Positions 9,271 through 18,083 of a stretch of 64,000 nt of DNA are shown here, piece after piece. The position numbers and the translations under genes are program-made. The DNA is from an uncultured Clostridia bacterium (GTDB taxonomy: Bacteria > Bacillota > Clostridia > TANB77 > CAG-508). The stretch is taken from contig CAKPSH010000003.1 in NCBI GenBank assembly GCA_934183325.1, forward strand, positions 43,711 to 107,710, read 5' to 3'. The notes beneath the pieces were generated by a model. That model saw only the letters and a list, made by a program, of their open reading frames with translations. It made no database searches and was not told where the DNA came from. Positions within the stretch are counted from its first letter, which is position 1. Every line of letters starts with the position of its first letter.

Positions 9271-9374
9271 TTTAATTCCCTCCTTAACTAGTCAAGATAT
9301 GTATATATCTTTATAAAATTATTGATTAAGTCATACCTTAACAGTATACTAGCATTTTTTTGTTTTGTCAATAC

Positions 9375-9403
9375 TTGTTAAAAAAAAATACTTATGGTAT
9401 AAT
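9375..9403 (+). promoter_or_regulatory. Promoter for the dCMP deaminase-der operon
   Basis: TTGTTA (9375-9380), 17-base spacer, TATAAT (9398-9403), only 18 bases before the TTG start codon at 9421. The 5' leader is therefore very short. Confidence 0.6.
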
Positions 9404-9420
9404 GATTTGCGGTGATATGA

Positions 9421-9921
9421 TTGAACGAGAATAGAGTAGATAAAACTAATTATTATTTAGACATAGCAGAAGCAGTAGCGGAAAGAGGAACTTGTCTAAG
9501 AAAAAATTTTGGATGTATTATAGTAAAAAACGATGAAATTATTGCCACAGGATACACAGGAGCACCTAGAGGAAGAGCAAATTGTATAGAACTTGGATAT
9601 TGTACCAAAAAGAAAATCTTTCCAGAAGTTAGACATGGAGGGTATGATGCTTGTAGGTCTGTACATGCAGAACAAAATGCAATAATTAGTGCATCTAGAA
9701 GAGATATGATAGATTCTACTATGTATTTAGTAGGAATAAGAAAAGATACAGGAGAATACGAAGAAGGTGCAAATTCTTGTCAAACGTGTAGGAAAATGAT
9801 TATAAATGCAGGAATAAAAAAAGTCATTGTTAGGGGAACCAATAAAAATGATTACTTAGAAATCAATGTAGATGAATGGGTGAAAAATGATGACTTATTA
9901 AACGGAATCATAAATTATTAA
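9421..9921 (+). CDS. dCMP deaminase (ComEB-like cytidine/deoxycytidylate deaminase family)
   Basis: The family deaminates dCMP to dUMP, feeding dTMP synthesis. The zinc site is visible: HAEQNAI supplies His and the catalytic Glu (about residues 77-83), and SCQTCRKMI supplies the two cysteines (about 107-115; the first residue is Ser instead of the common Pro). Length 166 is normal. The start is TTG at 9421, chosen because the nearby ATG at 9418 runs into a stop after five codons; the ribosome binding site is weak (GGTGAT). It is followed 19 bases later by der and probably heads a der-plsY-gpsA transcript. Confidence 0.88.
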   Translation: MNENRVDKTNYYLDIAEAVAERGTCLRKNFGCIIVKNDEIIATGYTGAPRGRANCIELGYCTKKKIFPEVRHGGYDACRSVHAEQNAIISASRRDMIDSTMYLVGIRKDTGEYEEGANSCQTCRKMIINAGIKKVIVRGTNKNDYLEINVDEWVKNDDLLNGIINY

Positions 9922-9940
9922 TAGAAAGGGGATTAAATAA

Positions 9941-11272
9941 ATGTCAAAACCAATAGTAGCACTTGTTGGAAGACCAAATGTTGGAAAATCAACTTTTTTC
10001 AATTATGTTATAGGTCAAAGAATATCAATAGTTGAAGACAAGCCAGGAGTTACAAGAGATAGAATTTATGGAGAAGCTAATTGGTGTGGAAAAAACTTCA
10101 CTTTAATAGATACAGGAGGAATAGAACCAAAATCTGATGACATTATTGTTGTAAGTATGCTTGAGCAAGTTAATATAGCAATTTCTATGGCTGATGTTAT
10201 TATTTTTATGACAGACATAAAAAATGGAATGTTAGAAACAGATAAAGATATAGCTTTAATGTTAAAAAAATCTAAAAAACCAATTGTTTTAGTATGTAAT
10301 AAAGCAGATAATTATGGAAGCAATCCAATAGAAATTAATGAATTCTATGCCTTAGGCTTAGGAGAGCCTATTGCAGTATCATCTTCAAATGCAAAAGGAA
10401 TAGGAGATGTATTGGAAGCTGTCTGCAAAAAATTACCAGAAAGTAGTGAAAATGAAAATGAGGAAATAACTAAGGTTGCAGTTATAGGCAAACCAAATGT
10501 AGGAAAATCTTCATTAATAAATAGAATTCTTGGTGAAAATAGGGTAATAGTAAGTAATATTGCAGGAACAACAAGAGACGCAATAGACACATATTATGAG
10601 AACCAGTATGGAAAATATAATTTTATAGATACGGCTGGAATTAGAAGACATAATAAAATAAAAGAAAATATTGAAAAATATAGTATAATGAGAACATTAC
10701 TTGCTATTGAAAGAGCAGATGTATGTTTAATGATGATTGATGCAACAGAAGGTGTAACAGAGCAAGATACAAAGATAGCAGGAGAAGCACATGAAGCAGG
10801 AAAAGGAATTATAATAGTTGTAAACAAATGGGATGAAATAGAAAAAGATAATAGTACATTTAATAAATTCAAACAGGATATCTATAATAAGCTTGCATAT
10901 TTAACATATGCACCAATAATATTCATATCTGCTAAGACAGGACAAAGAGTGGATAATCTATTTGAAATGATTAATAAAGTAAATGCAATGAATTCTATCA
11001 GAGTTTCAACAGGAACTTTAAATAAAGTAATAGATGAAGCAATTGCTATAACACAACCACCAACAGATAAGGGTAGAAGATTGAAAATACTATATGTTAC
11101 ACAAGCAAGTACAAGACCACCAACATTTATTGTCTTTGTAAATAATAAGGAATTGTTCCATTTTTCTTATGAAAGATATTTAACAAATCATATAAGAAGA
11201 GAGTTCGGTCTTGAGGGAACACCTGTTAGAATAATAGCAAGAGAAAAAAAGGATGAAAATCCAGATGAGTAG
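9941..11272 (+). CDS. der: Ribosome biogenesis GTPase Der (EngA)
   Basis: Der is an essential double-GTPase that acts in assembly of the large ribosomal subunit. Both G domains are clear: GRPNVGKST near the N-terminus with DTGG and NKAD, and GKPNVGKSS near residue 185 with DTAG and NKWD. The KH-like C-terminal domain follows. At 443 residues it is full length. AAAGGGG precedes the ATG. The order der-plsY-gpsA is a known Firmicutes arrangement, and the three genes are close enough here to be one operon. Confidence 0.97.
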   Translation: MSKPIVALVGRPNVGKSTFFNYVIGQRISIVEDKPGVTRDRIYGEANWCGKNFTLIDTGGIEPKSDDIIVVSMLEQVNIAISMADVIIFMTDIKNGMLETDKDIALMLKKSKKPIVLVCNKADNYGSNPIEINEFYALGLGEPIAVSSSNAKGIGDVLEAVCKKLPESSENENEEITKVAVIGKPNVGKSSLINRILGENRVIVSNIAGTTRDAIDTYYENQYGKYNFIDTAGIRRHNKIKENIEKYSIMRTLLAIERADVCLMMIDATEGVTEQDTKIAGEAHEAGKGIIIVVNKWDEIEKDNSTFNKFKQDIYNKLAYLTYAPIIFISAKTGQRVDNLFEMINKVNAMNSIRVSTGTLNKVIDEAIAITQPPTDKGRRLKILYVTQASTRPPTFIVFVNNKELFHFSYERYLTNHIRREFGLEGTPVRIIAREKKDENPDE

Positions 11273-11285
11273 GGAGGAATAAAAA

Positions 11286-11930
11286 ATGGTAATTTATATA
11301 ATTGTTTTAATTATGGCATACCTAATTGGAAGTATAAATTTTTCTATAATTTTAAGTAAGAAAATGGCAGGATTTGATGTTAGAGAAAAGGGAAGCGGAA
11401 ATGCAGGAACCACCAATATGCTTAGAACTGTGGGAAAGAAAGCAGCACTTATAACATTACTATGTGATATATTAAAAGGAGTTGTCCCAGTTTTATTAGC
11501 AGTTTTAATTGGAAATATTGCTAATAATTTTGGAGCAGAAATTAGAGTTGATTATTTAGCTCAAATAGCAGGAATTGCAACAGTAATTGGACACACATTT
11601 CCAATATACTTTGGATTTAAAGGCGGAAAAGGAGTTGCAAGTTCTCTAGGTTTAATTTTAATCATAAACTGGCAGATTGGTTTAATATGTTTAGTATTTG
11701 CATTATTAGTAATGGCAATTACAAGAATGGTCTCTTTAGGGTCAATAACAGCAGCTATTTTATTTGCAGTTTTGGTTATATTTAATATCAGCTCAGAATA
11801 TTATATAGTTCAAAATGGAAATTATAGAATTTTCGGAATTGTATTAGCTGCTATTGTTATATTTAATCATAGATCAAATATAAAGAGAATATTATCTGGA
11901 ACAGAGAATAAACTATCATTTAAAAAATAA
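11286..11930 (+). CDS. plsY: Glycerol-3-phosphate acyltransferase PlsY
   Basis: PlsY transfers the acyl group from acyl-phosphate to glycerol-3-phosphate, the first step of phospholipid synthesis, in the cytoplasmic membrane. The 214-residue protein has about six hydrophobic helices and the family motifs GSGNAGTTN (near residue 36), GHTFPIYFGFKGGKGVA (about 101-117) and a final FNHRSNIKR. It begins 13 bases after der and is followed by gpsA, which makes its substrate. Confidence 0.95.
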   Translation: MVIYIIVLIMAYLIGSINFSIILSKKMAGFDVREKGSGNAGTTNMLRTVGKKAALITLLCDILKGVVPVLLAVLIGNIANNFGAEIRVDYLAQIAGIATVIGHTFPIYFGFKGGKGVASSLGLILIINWQIGLICLVFALLVMAITRMVSLGSITAAILFAVLVIFNISSEYYIVQNGNYRIFGIVLAAIVIFNHRSNIKRILSGTENKLSFKK

Positions 11931-11957
11931 AATTAACATAAGAAAGAAGGAAAAATA

Positions 11958-12944
11958 ATGAAAAAAATATGTATAATAGGAAGCGGATCTTGGGGATGCG
12001 CTTTAGCTATTCATTTAGGAAACTTAGGACATGAGGTAAGAATATGGTCTTTTAGCGAAGAAGAAAAAGACATTATTAATAATGAAAGAACCTGTAAATT
12101 TTTAAAAAATTCAGTGATACCTAAAACTGTAAAATGTACAACAAGTTACAAGGAAGCTATTGAAGGAAGCGATTTAATATTACATATAACACCTTCAAAG
12201 TTCACAAGAGATACTGTAAAGAATTATAAAGAATATGTTACAAATCAACCAATTATAATATGTTCTAAAGGATTTGAAGAAGCAACACTATCTACATTGG
12301 ATGATGTTGTAAGTGAGGAATTACCAAATACAAAAATAGGGGTATTATCAGGACCAAGTCATGCCGAAGAAGTATCAATAGCAATACCAACAGCATTAGT
12401 TATTGCATCAAAAGATGCAGAGGTTTGTAAAATGGTTCAAGATGAATTTATGAATGATAGATTGAGAATATATACTTGTGATGATGTTAAAGGTGTTGAA
12501 CTTGGAGGAGCTTTAAAAAATATAATTGCCTTTTGTGCGGGTGTAGCGGCAGGATTAGGTTTAGGAGATAATACATTTGCAGCACTTATTACAAGAGGAT
12601 TAAAAGAAATAACAGAACTAGGTGTAGCATTAGGTGGAAAAAAAGAAACATTTTATGGTTTAACTGGACTAGGAGATTTAATAGTTACTTGTTTAAGTGA
12701 ACATAGCAGAAATAGAAAGGCTGGAAAATTAATAGGTGAAGGTAAAACTCTAGAAGAAACAAGAAAAGAAGTTGGAATGGTAATTGAAAGTATAGATAAT
12801 ATACAAGTAGCATATAAATTAGGAAAAATGCATAAGATTGAAATGCCAATATTAAATACTGTTTACGATGTTTTATATAATAAATTAGATCCAAAGACAG
12901 CAGTCTCAAACTTAATGATAAGAAACAAAAAATCAGAATTTTAG
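11958..12944 (+). CDS. gpsA: Glycerol-3-phosphate dehydrogenase [NAD(P)+]
   Basis: GpsA reduces dihydroxyacetone phosphate to sn-glycerol-3-phosphate, the substrate of PlsY encoded just upstream. The N-terminal dinucleotide fold is GSGSWGCALA (residues 7-16). GPSHAEEVS and the catalytic-region segment KNIIAFCAGVAAGLGLGDN are present, as is the GLGDLIVTC motif. At 328 residues it is normal. AAGGA precedes the ATG by 7 bases. Lipid precursor supply and first acylation are thus co-transcribed. Confidence 0.96.
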   Translation: MKKICIIGSGSWGCALAIHLGNLGHEVRIWSFSEEEKDIINNERTCKFLKNSVIPKTVKCTTSYKEAIEGSDLILHITPSKFTRDTVKNYKEYVTNQPIIICSKGFEEATLSTLDDVVSEELPNTKIGVLSGPSHAEEVSIAIPTALVIASKDAEVCKMVQDEFMNDRLRIYTCDDVKGVELGGALKNIIAFCAGVAAGLGLGDNTFAALITRGLKEITELGVALGGKKETFYGLTGLGDLIVTCLSEHSRNRKAGKLIGEGKTLEETRKEVGMVIESIDNIQVAYKLGKMHKIEMPILNTVYDVLYNKLDPKTAVSNLMIRNKKSEF

Positions 12945-13009
12945 TTTTAAAAAAGAATAAAAATGTAAAAAGAAGTTAGAATATATTGTATAGAAATGGA
13001 GGAAGAGCA

Positions 13010-13483
13010 ATGGAAATTTTTGATAAAATAGGAGAAGTAGCTTCACAGACATACAAATTTACTACTGAAAAAGCTGATAAATTTGCAAAAGAAGCAAAAT
13101 TAAAAATGAAAATGAATGAAAACAAATCCAAAATTGAAACTCTATACAATGAAATTGGAGAAGCAGTATATAGAACACATATAATTGAAAAAAGCATAGA
13201 AAATAGTGAGGAAATTAAACTTGCTTGTGAAGAAATTGATAAAATTTCAGAAGAAATAAAAAAACAGAATGATGAGCTTTTAAGAATAAAGAAAAAAAAG
13301 CAATGTCCAAATTGTCATCAAGAAATTGAAAGAACTTCAAAATATTGCAATAACTGTGGATATAAGCAAGATATAAATGTTGAGGAAGAAAAAGTTACAA
13401 ATGATAGTACAGTTGAAGAAGAGTATAATAATGATGCAATAGAAACAAATGCAACTGAGGAAGAAAAAAATGGTAATGAATAA
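13010..13483 (+). CDS. Zinc-ribbon protein of unknown function with N-terminal coiled coil
   Basis: I chose ATG 13010 because GGAGGA lies 7 bases upstream; the longer frame from 12986 has no ribosome binding site. The product is 157 residues: a helical, charged N-terminal part (about 1-90) that reads as coiled coil, then a zinc ribbon CPNC-x10-CNNC (about residues 95-112), then a Glu/Asn-rich acidic tail. Similar small zinc-ribbon proteins are common near phospholipid or cell-envelope genes in Clostridia, but the function is not known to me. It lies 65 bases after gpsA and may be a separate unit. Confidence 0.75.
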   Translation: MEIFDKIGEVASQTYKFTTEKADKFAKEAKLKMKMNENKSKIETLYNEIGEAVYRTHIIEKSIENSEEIKLACEEIDKISEEIKKQNDELLRIKKKKQCPNCHQEIERTSKYCNNCGYKQDINVEEEKVTNDSTVEEEYNNDAIETNATEEEKNGNE

Positions 13484-13487
13484 TACA

Positions 13488-13784
13488 TTAATATGGGTAT
13501 CTTTCAAAAAGATACCTTATTATTTTATCTGAATTAGAAGGTGTTACATTTATAAAAGCATTCTGATCTAAACTTACCCACATATTAATATTAAACTTGT
13601 CATCATTATCAATAAAGACTCCAATTATATCTGCTATTTCGATAGGATTCTCATAGTTCTTTTCCCATTTTAAATCATTATCAATATTAAATAAATTATT
13701 ATTTCCATAAAAAAGACTTAAAAAACGTTGAATTTCGCCTTCTTGTATACTATATAAATTTACAATTGTATTCAAAAAAATCAC
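13488..13784 (-). CDS. Conserved small protein of unknown function
   Basis: A 98-residue protein that starts with GTG (the AGGGGAAG ribosome binding site lies just upstream) and converges on the zinc-ribbon gene with only 4 bases between stops. It has no signal peptide or membrane segment. The segments KWEKNYENPIEIADIIGVFIDNDDKF and FINVTPSNSDKIIRYLFERYPY look like a compact alpha/beta fold, and I recall similar uncharacterised proteins from other Clostridia. No function can be assigned. Confidence 0.65.
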   Translation of the reverse strand: MIFLNTIVNLYSIQEGEIQRFLSLFYGNNNLFNIDNDLKWEKNYENPIEIADIIGVFIDNDDKFNINMWVSLDQNAFINVTPSNSDKIIRYLFERYPY

Positions 13785-13816
13785 CTTCCCCTAATATTTA
13801 TAATTATATATTTTTT

Positions 13817-13855
13817 ATAATAAGAAGTGAAAAAGTACTTCTTATTATAGTTTTT
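13817..13855 (+). terminator. Hairpin with T-tract upstream of the small minus-strand gene
   Basis: ATAATAAGAAGT pairs perfectly with ACTTCTTATTAT and is followed on the plus strand by AGTTTTTG. No plus-strand gene ends immediately before it; it may block readthrough or be the remnant of a lost gene's terminator. Confidence 0.5.
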
Positions 13856-13904
13856 GAAAAAACAAGAAAAATATACTTTATAAATAAAAGGTTTATATAT
13901 AAAA

Positions 13905-14011
13905 CAAGAATAACATTTTCTAAGTGCCAGAGGCACATAAGAAAATTTAATTCTTCCATAATTATCTTCTAAGGAAACTCACTATTTCATAGATGACTTT
14001 CCTAAGAATAT
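13905..14011 (-). repeat. 107 bp two-hairpin repeat, copy A (terminator-associated)
   Basis: Read on the minus strand it starts ATATTCTTAGGAAAGTCATC and ends GTTATTCTTG. Hairpin 1 is CTTAGGAAA...TTTCCTTAG, with inner CTAT/ATAG pairing; hairpin 2 is TTTTCTTATGTGCC...GGCACTTAGAAAA. It is about 91 % identical to copy B at 28424-28530 and identical over 54 bases to copy C at the window end. It abuts the T-tract of the terminator of the minus-strand surface-protein gene. Confidence 0.85.
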
Positions 14012-14060
14012 AAAAAAACAAATTATTTTAAAGAAAATAAATTCTAAAAATAATTTGTTT
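14012..14060 (-). terminator. Intrinsic terminator of the vWA surface-protein gene
   Basis: On the minus strand AAACAAATTATTTT and its complement form a 14 bp stem, followed by a run of seven T and then directly by repeat copy A. Confidence 0.75.
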
Positions 14061-14082
14061 ATTAATTTTTTTATTATTAATA

Positions 14083-15492
14083 CTAATTTTGTTTTTTATA
14101 TTTTATATATTCAAAAGTACCAATACTGCTAATAGCTAAAATTGCTGAGATAATTATAAATGCATTTGTTCCTGTTTTTGGTAATTCTTTATCAGGAATT
14201 ATTGTGTTATCAGGAGTTGGAGTAGCAGTAGGTGTAGCTGTTGGAGTAGGAGTTGGTTCAACGACTGGCTCAGTTACTTTTACTTTTGGAGAATCAGTAG
14301 AGGTTTTATTATCTCCTTGATCATCTGTTATATTAACTTTTTCATTTGTAGGTAAGATTTTACCTAATATTTCTTTATTAAAATTATCTTTTAAAGTTAA
14401 TTTGTATTGTAAAGAACCTTCTTTACCAGCTTCTAATAAATCAATTTTCCAAGTTATACAGTTAGTGTTTTTATCTATTTCTGTATTGACTGTTCCTATA
14501 TTTGGAGAGGCAACATATTCAAAGTTAAAATTATCTATAATCTCCTGAGGAAAATAATCCTTAACAATTACATTTGTAAGTGATGTACCAGGGATAATTT
14601 CAATATCATTAAATACATCATTTTCAACGATATTTTTAATATTTTCATCATTAATAAAATAATAAGAACCAGCAGTTGGGTTAGTAGTAGTACCGAAAAC
14701 TTGCTCAGCCATAGCTGCAAAGGTTTTCCCAGTTGTAGGTTCGACTGATTGACCAATACCAATTAAAACGGAAATTAGATTAATATTTTTTTGATTTAAT
14801 TCAATTAATTTATTTTTTGTATTTTCCATAACAATATCAGAATATTGAAGAGTATTACCATGAATATCATCATTTGGAATACCATCTGTTAAAAGAATAA
14901 CATATTTTTTTGTGTTTTCACTTGAAAAATTTGTATTAGCTAACTCTAAACCAGCCTCAATATTTGTTCTAGAACCAAAGTTATCATCATTTATACTTTC
15001 TATAGCATTTAAAACTTCTTGACTATTATTAGTTAAAGCTTGTTTTAAAGTAGCATCTTCAATAGTTCCTTCTTTATTTATATCAGATGAGCTAGAAAAA
15101 CTAATTACACCAATTTTAAAAGTAGAATCGGCTTCAAAAAGTTTGGTAGCTAGAGTTTTTGCAGAGGCATATATACGATCTTTTCTTGTCTCTGTATCTG
15201 AAATTGATTCTTTTAAACTTAATGAATTATCAATTACTAAAAAAATCTCAGACTTAGTTTTTTCAGTAGTTGGACTTGCAGTATTGTTTATAGTAAGTCC
15301 TAGTGTTACAGAATTTTCATCATATGTAACAATTTGCTTTTCAAAAGAACCATTTTCATTAAAATTAATTACACATTTAGTTTTATCAACAACTTCAAAA
15401 TGTGGATTAGCTGTTGTATCTGCAAATACAAAAGAAGTACAACAGCATAAAATAGTAATGATTAGTAAAATTATTTTTGCTTTTTTTGTCAT
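14083..15492 (-). CDS. von Willebrand factor A domain surface protein with LPxTG-type sorting signal
   Basis: A secreted, wall-anchored protein of 469 residues. It has a signal peptide (about 1-25, ending FVFA), a vWA domain with the metal-ion-dependent adhesion motif DNSLS (Asp88, Ser90, Ser92) and the TDGIP segment, a beta-rich middle part, a Pro/Thr linker (PTPTPTATPTATPTP, about 410-425), then LPKTG (437-441), a hydrophobic helix and a basic tail. This is the sorting signal used by sortase; no sortase gene is in the window. The vWA fold suggests adhesion or pilus function. An AAGGAAG ribosome binding site precedes the start. Confidence 0.9.
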   Translation of the reverse strand: MTKKAKIILLIITILCCCTSFVFADTTANPHFEVVDKTKCVINFNENGSFEKQIVTYDENSVTLGLTINNTASPTTEKTKSEIFLVIDNSLSLKESISDTETRKDRIYASAKTLATKLFEADSTFKIGVISFSSSSDINKEGTIEDATLKQALTNNSQEVLNAIESINDDNFGSRTNIEAGLELANTNFSSENTKKYVILLTDGIPNDDIHGNTLQYSDIVMENTKNKLIELNQKNINLISVLIGIGQSVEPTTGKTFAAMAEQVFGTTTNPTAGSYYFINDENIKNIVENDVFNDIEIIPGTSLTNVIVKDYFPQEIIDNFNFEYVASPNIGTVNTEIDKNTNCITWKIDLLEAGKEGSLQYKLTLKDNFNKEILGKILPTNEKVNITDDQGDNKTSTDSPKVKVTEPVVEPTPTPTATPTATPTPDNTIIPDKELPKTGTNAFIIISAILAISSIGTFEYIKYKKQN

Positions 15493-15655
15493 TATAAATC
15501 TTCCTTTCTATATAAAATCACTAAATAAATAATAACATAATAGAATTTAAAAATCAATCAGGGATAAAAAATAGTAATTGATTTAATTAATGTTCTAAAA
15601 AGACTATAAAGTGAATAGATTTAAACAAAAGTATTCATGATGGAGGCTTTAGAAT

Positions 15656-15928
15656 ATGCGAGAAATATCAATAGAAGAGCGTGCAATTCAATTAGCACAG
15701 TATATTATAGAATCAAAAGATACTGTAAGGGGAACAGCAAAGAAATATGGTATAAGTAAAAGTACAGTACATAAAGATGTTTCAGAAAGACTTCAAAAGA
15801 TAAATCCGATTTTAGCAGTTGAGGTTAGGAAGATATTAGATGAAAATAAAGCAGAAAGGCATATTAGAGGAGGATTAGCAACAAAATTAAAATATGAACA
15901 TGAACATCAAGAAAAAAATGTAAGCTAA
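15656..15928 (+). CDS. spoIIID: Sporulation transcriptional regulator SpoIIID
   Basis: SpoIIID is the mother-cell DNA-binding protein that adjusts the SigE regulon and helps switch on sigK during sporulation. The 90-residue protein has the characteristic helix-turn-helix (DTVRGTAKKYGISKSTVHKDVSERL, about residues 22-46, given here as one landmark) and the C-terminal basic segment IRGGLATKLKYEHE. A good GGAGG lies upstream. The mbl gene is two genes downstream, as in Bacillus, where spoIIID and mbl are neighbours; trmB lies between them here. Confidence 0.96.
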   Translation: MREISIEERAIQLAQYIIESKDTVRGTAKKYGISKSTVHKDVSERLQKINPILAVEVRKILDENKAERHIRGGLATKLKYEHEHQEKNVS

Positions 15929-15941
15929 AAATAAGAAAGTC

Positions 15942-15977
15942 AAGTAGAGTAAAAATTAACTCTACTTACTTTTTTTA
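15942..15977 (+). terminator. Intrinsic terminator after spoIIID
   Basis: AAGTAGAGT pairs with ACTCTACTT and is followed by ACTTTTTTT. Confidence 0.8.
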
Positions 15978-15999
15978 TGATATAAGAGATTTTAAAATC

Positions 16000-16028
16000 T
16001 TGATTAATATATAAAATTTTGCTATAAT
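16000..16028 (+). promoter_or_regulatory. Promoter for trmB
   Basis: TTGATT (16000-16005), 17-base spacer, TATAAT (16023-16028), 22 bases before the trmB ATG. Confidence 0.65.
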
Positions 16029-16050
16029 ACTGACGAAAGGAAAATGAAAA

Positions 16051-16713
16051 ATGAGAATTAGATTTAAAAAGTGGGCAAGACCAGAATTAGAAGCAAGCCC
16101 ATTTTATATAGATAATCCAGAAGAATTTAAAGGAAAATGGAAAACAGTATTCAAGAATCCAAATAACCCAATACACTTGGAATTGGGATGTGGTAAGGGT
16201 ACTTTTATGGCACAACTAGCAGGAAGTAATCTAAATGTAAATTACATAGCAGTAGATATGGTAGATGCAATGTTGGGACTAGCAAAAAGAAATATAGAGA
16301 ACATTTATAAAGAGAAAAATATAGAAGTAGATAATGTAAGGTTGGTAAGACATGATATTGAAAGAATATTACTATTTATGGATAAAGAAGATGCGGTTGA
16401 AAGAATATATATTAATTTCTGCAATCCCTGGCCAAGACCAAAACACAGAAAAAAGAGACTTACTCATTCAAAACAATTAGAGTTATATAAGCAATTTTTG
16501 GTAAATGGTGGAGAAGTATTTTTCAAAACAGATGATGATGATTTATTTAGAGATAGTTTAAAATATTTTGAAGAAAGCGGATTTGAGATTGTAAATAAAA
16601 CTTATGATTTGCATAATGAACCAATTTTTGAAAATAATATAATTACAGAACATGAGAAAATGTTTAGTGATGAAGGAATAAAAATTAAAGCACTTATTGC
16701 AAAGTTGAAATAA
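16051..16713 (+). CDS. trmB: tRNA (guanine-N7-)-methyltransferase
   Basis: TrmB puts m7G at position 46 of tRNA using S-adenosylmethionine. The 220-residue protein shows the SAM-binding motif LELGCGKGTF (about residues 46-55), the catalytic-region motif NFCNPWPRPKHRKKRL (the family has D/N-P-W-P-K-x-R-H) and FKTDDDDLF. It has a family-normal length. It is preceded by its own promoter and a GAAAGGA ribosome binding site, and sits between the sporulation regulator spoIIID and mbl. Confidence 0.95.
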   Translation: MRIRFKKWARPELEASPFYIDNPEEFKGKWKTVFKNPNNPIHLELGCGKGTFMAQLAGSNLNVNYIAVDMVDAMLGLAKRNIENIYKEKNIEVDNVRLVRHDIERILLFMDKEDAVERIYINFCNPWPRPKHRKKRLTHSKQLELYKQFLVNGGEVFFKTDDDDLFRDSLKYFEESGFEIVNKTYDLHNEPIFENNIITEHEKMFSDEGIKIKALIAKLK

Positions 16714-16807
16714 TTAAATGTAAGATACAAAAAACGACAAATTGTATTGAAAAAAATTTTTATATGGAATATAATAAATACAATGTGTGAAAAAAGGTGG
16801 AGAAGCA

Positions 16808-17833
16808 ATGTTGAAATTTGGCTTAGGATATGATATCGGAATAGATTTAGGAACAGCTACAGTTATTGCGTATGTGAAAGGAAAGGGAATAGTCTTAAGA
16901 GAGCCTTCTGTTGTAGCTGTTGATAACAATACAAAAGAAGTGTTAGCAGTAGGACAAGAGGCAAGAAGAATGTTAGGGAGAACACCAGGAAATATTGTTG
17001 CAACTCGTCCATTAAAAGATGGAGTAATTTCAAATTATACAGTAACTGAAAAAATGTTAAAAACATTCATAACAAAAATTTGTGGAAAAACAATTTTTTC
17101 ACCAAGAATAATGATTTGTATACCATCACAAGTTACAGAAGTTGAAAAAAAAGCAGTAATAGATGCAGCAGGTCAAGCTGGAGCAAGAAAAGTATATTTA
17201 ATAGAAGAACCAATAGCAGCAGCCATTGGAGCAGGATTGGATATATCTAAACCTTGTGGAAATATGATAGTAGATATTGGCGGAGGAACAACAGATGTTG
17301 CTGTTATATCTTTAGGAGGATCTGTTGTTAGCACATCTTTAAAAGTTGCAGGAGATAGATTTGATGAATCTATATCAAAATATATTAAGAAAAAATTTAA
17401 TGTTGTAATAGGAGAAAGAACAGCAGAAGATTTAAAAATAAATATAGGATGTGTATATCCAAAAGTTCAAGATATTGAAATGGATATAAGAGGAAGAGAT
17501 TTAACTACAGGTTTACCAGTAACTGTAACTATTCATTCAAGTGAAATGATGCAGGCACTAATAGAACCAGCAATGCAAGTCGTTGAGGCGGTACATTCGG
17601 TATTAGAAAAGACACCACCAGAATTAATAGCTGATATATGTCAAAAAGGAATTTATATGACGGGTGGAGGTTGCTTACTCGATGGACTTGATAAATTATT
17701 ACAAGAAAAAACAGGAATAAATGTTATGATTGCAGAAGATGCAGTTTCTTGTGTGGCTTTAGGAACAGGAAAAGCACTCGATAATTTAGATGTTCTTGAC
17801 GGTAAAAAAATAATGAAATATAAAAGTGAATAA
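16808..17833 (+). CDS. mbl: MreB/Mbl family actin-like rod-shape protein
   Basis: An actin-like cytoskeletal protein that guides lateral peptidoglycan synthesis at the membrane. I chose ATG 16808 because GGTGGAG lies 7 bases upstream and homologues start near there. The 341-residue product has the nucleotide-binding motifs GIDLGTATVIAY (phosphate 1), VDIGGGTTDVAV (phosphate 2) and MTGGGCLLDGL (adenosine). No mreC or mreD follows, and the spoIIID neighbourhood matches mbl of Bacillus, so Mbl is preferred over MreB; the sequence alone does not decide between paralogues. Confidence 0.88.
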   Translation: MLKFGLGYDIGIDLGTATVIAYVKGKGIVLREPSVVAVDNNTKEVLAVGQEARRMLGRTPGNIVATRPLKDGVISNYTVTEKMLKTFITKICGKTIFSPRIMICIPSQVTEVEKKAVIDAAGQAGARKVYLIEEPIAAAIGAGLDISKPCGNMIVDIGGGTTDVAVISLGGSVVSTSLKVAGDRFDESISKYIKKKFNVVIGERTAEDLKINIGCVYPKVQDIEMDIRGRDLTTGLPVTVTIHSSEMMQALIEPAMQVVEAVHSVLEKTPPELIADICQKGIYMTGGGCLLDGLDKLLQEKTGINVMIAEDAVSCVALGTGKALDNLDVLDGKKIMKYKSE

Positions 17834-17864
17834 ATAATAAAATAAATTAATCAAATTTTTGTGT

Positions 17865-17920
17865 ACTTATCTTTTAAGAAGGAACAATTCTTTAGAATAA
17901 ATTTTTCTTAAGAGGTAAGT
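17865..17920. other. Long hairpin between mbl and tRNA-Thr
   Basis: ACTTATCTTTTAAGAA (17865-17880) pairs with TTCTTAAGAGGTAAGT (17905-17920): 16 pairs of which two are G-T. The loop contains a weaker ATTCT/AGAAT pairing. No clear T-tract follows directly, so it may be an mbl 3' end structure rather than a classical terminator. Confidence 0.55.
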
Positions 17921-17968
17921 AACAAGAATAAGAAAATTTTTAAATTAAAAAAATGATATATAATAAAT

Positions 17969-18044
17969 GCTACTGTAGCTCAGTTGGTAGAGCACCGGAT
18001 TCGTAACCCGAAGGTCGGCAGTTCGATTCTGCCCAGTAGCTCCA
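17969..18044 (+). tRNA. tRNA-Thr (anticodon CGU)
   Basis: The 76-base sequence folds as a cloverleaf: acceptor stem GCTACTG/CAGTAGC, D arm GCTC/GAGC, T arm GGCAG/CTGCC with TTCGATT loop, discriminator T and an encoded CCA. The anticodon loop TTCGTAA gives CGU, reading ACG (Thr). The anticodon stem CCGGA/CCCGA has only three Watson-Crick pairs, with mismatches at 27-43 (C-A) and 31-39 (A-C). It may be a decaying, redundant isoacceptor. Confidence 0.85.
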
Positions 18045-18083
18045 AAACACAATATTACATAATATTCTAAATATGTTAAAAAG

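Noticed and set aside
13766..13972. Plus-strand 68-codon frame
   Set aside because: It covers a terminator hairpin and part of repeat copy A, so it is noncoding.
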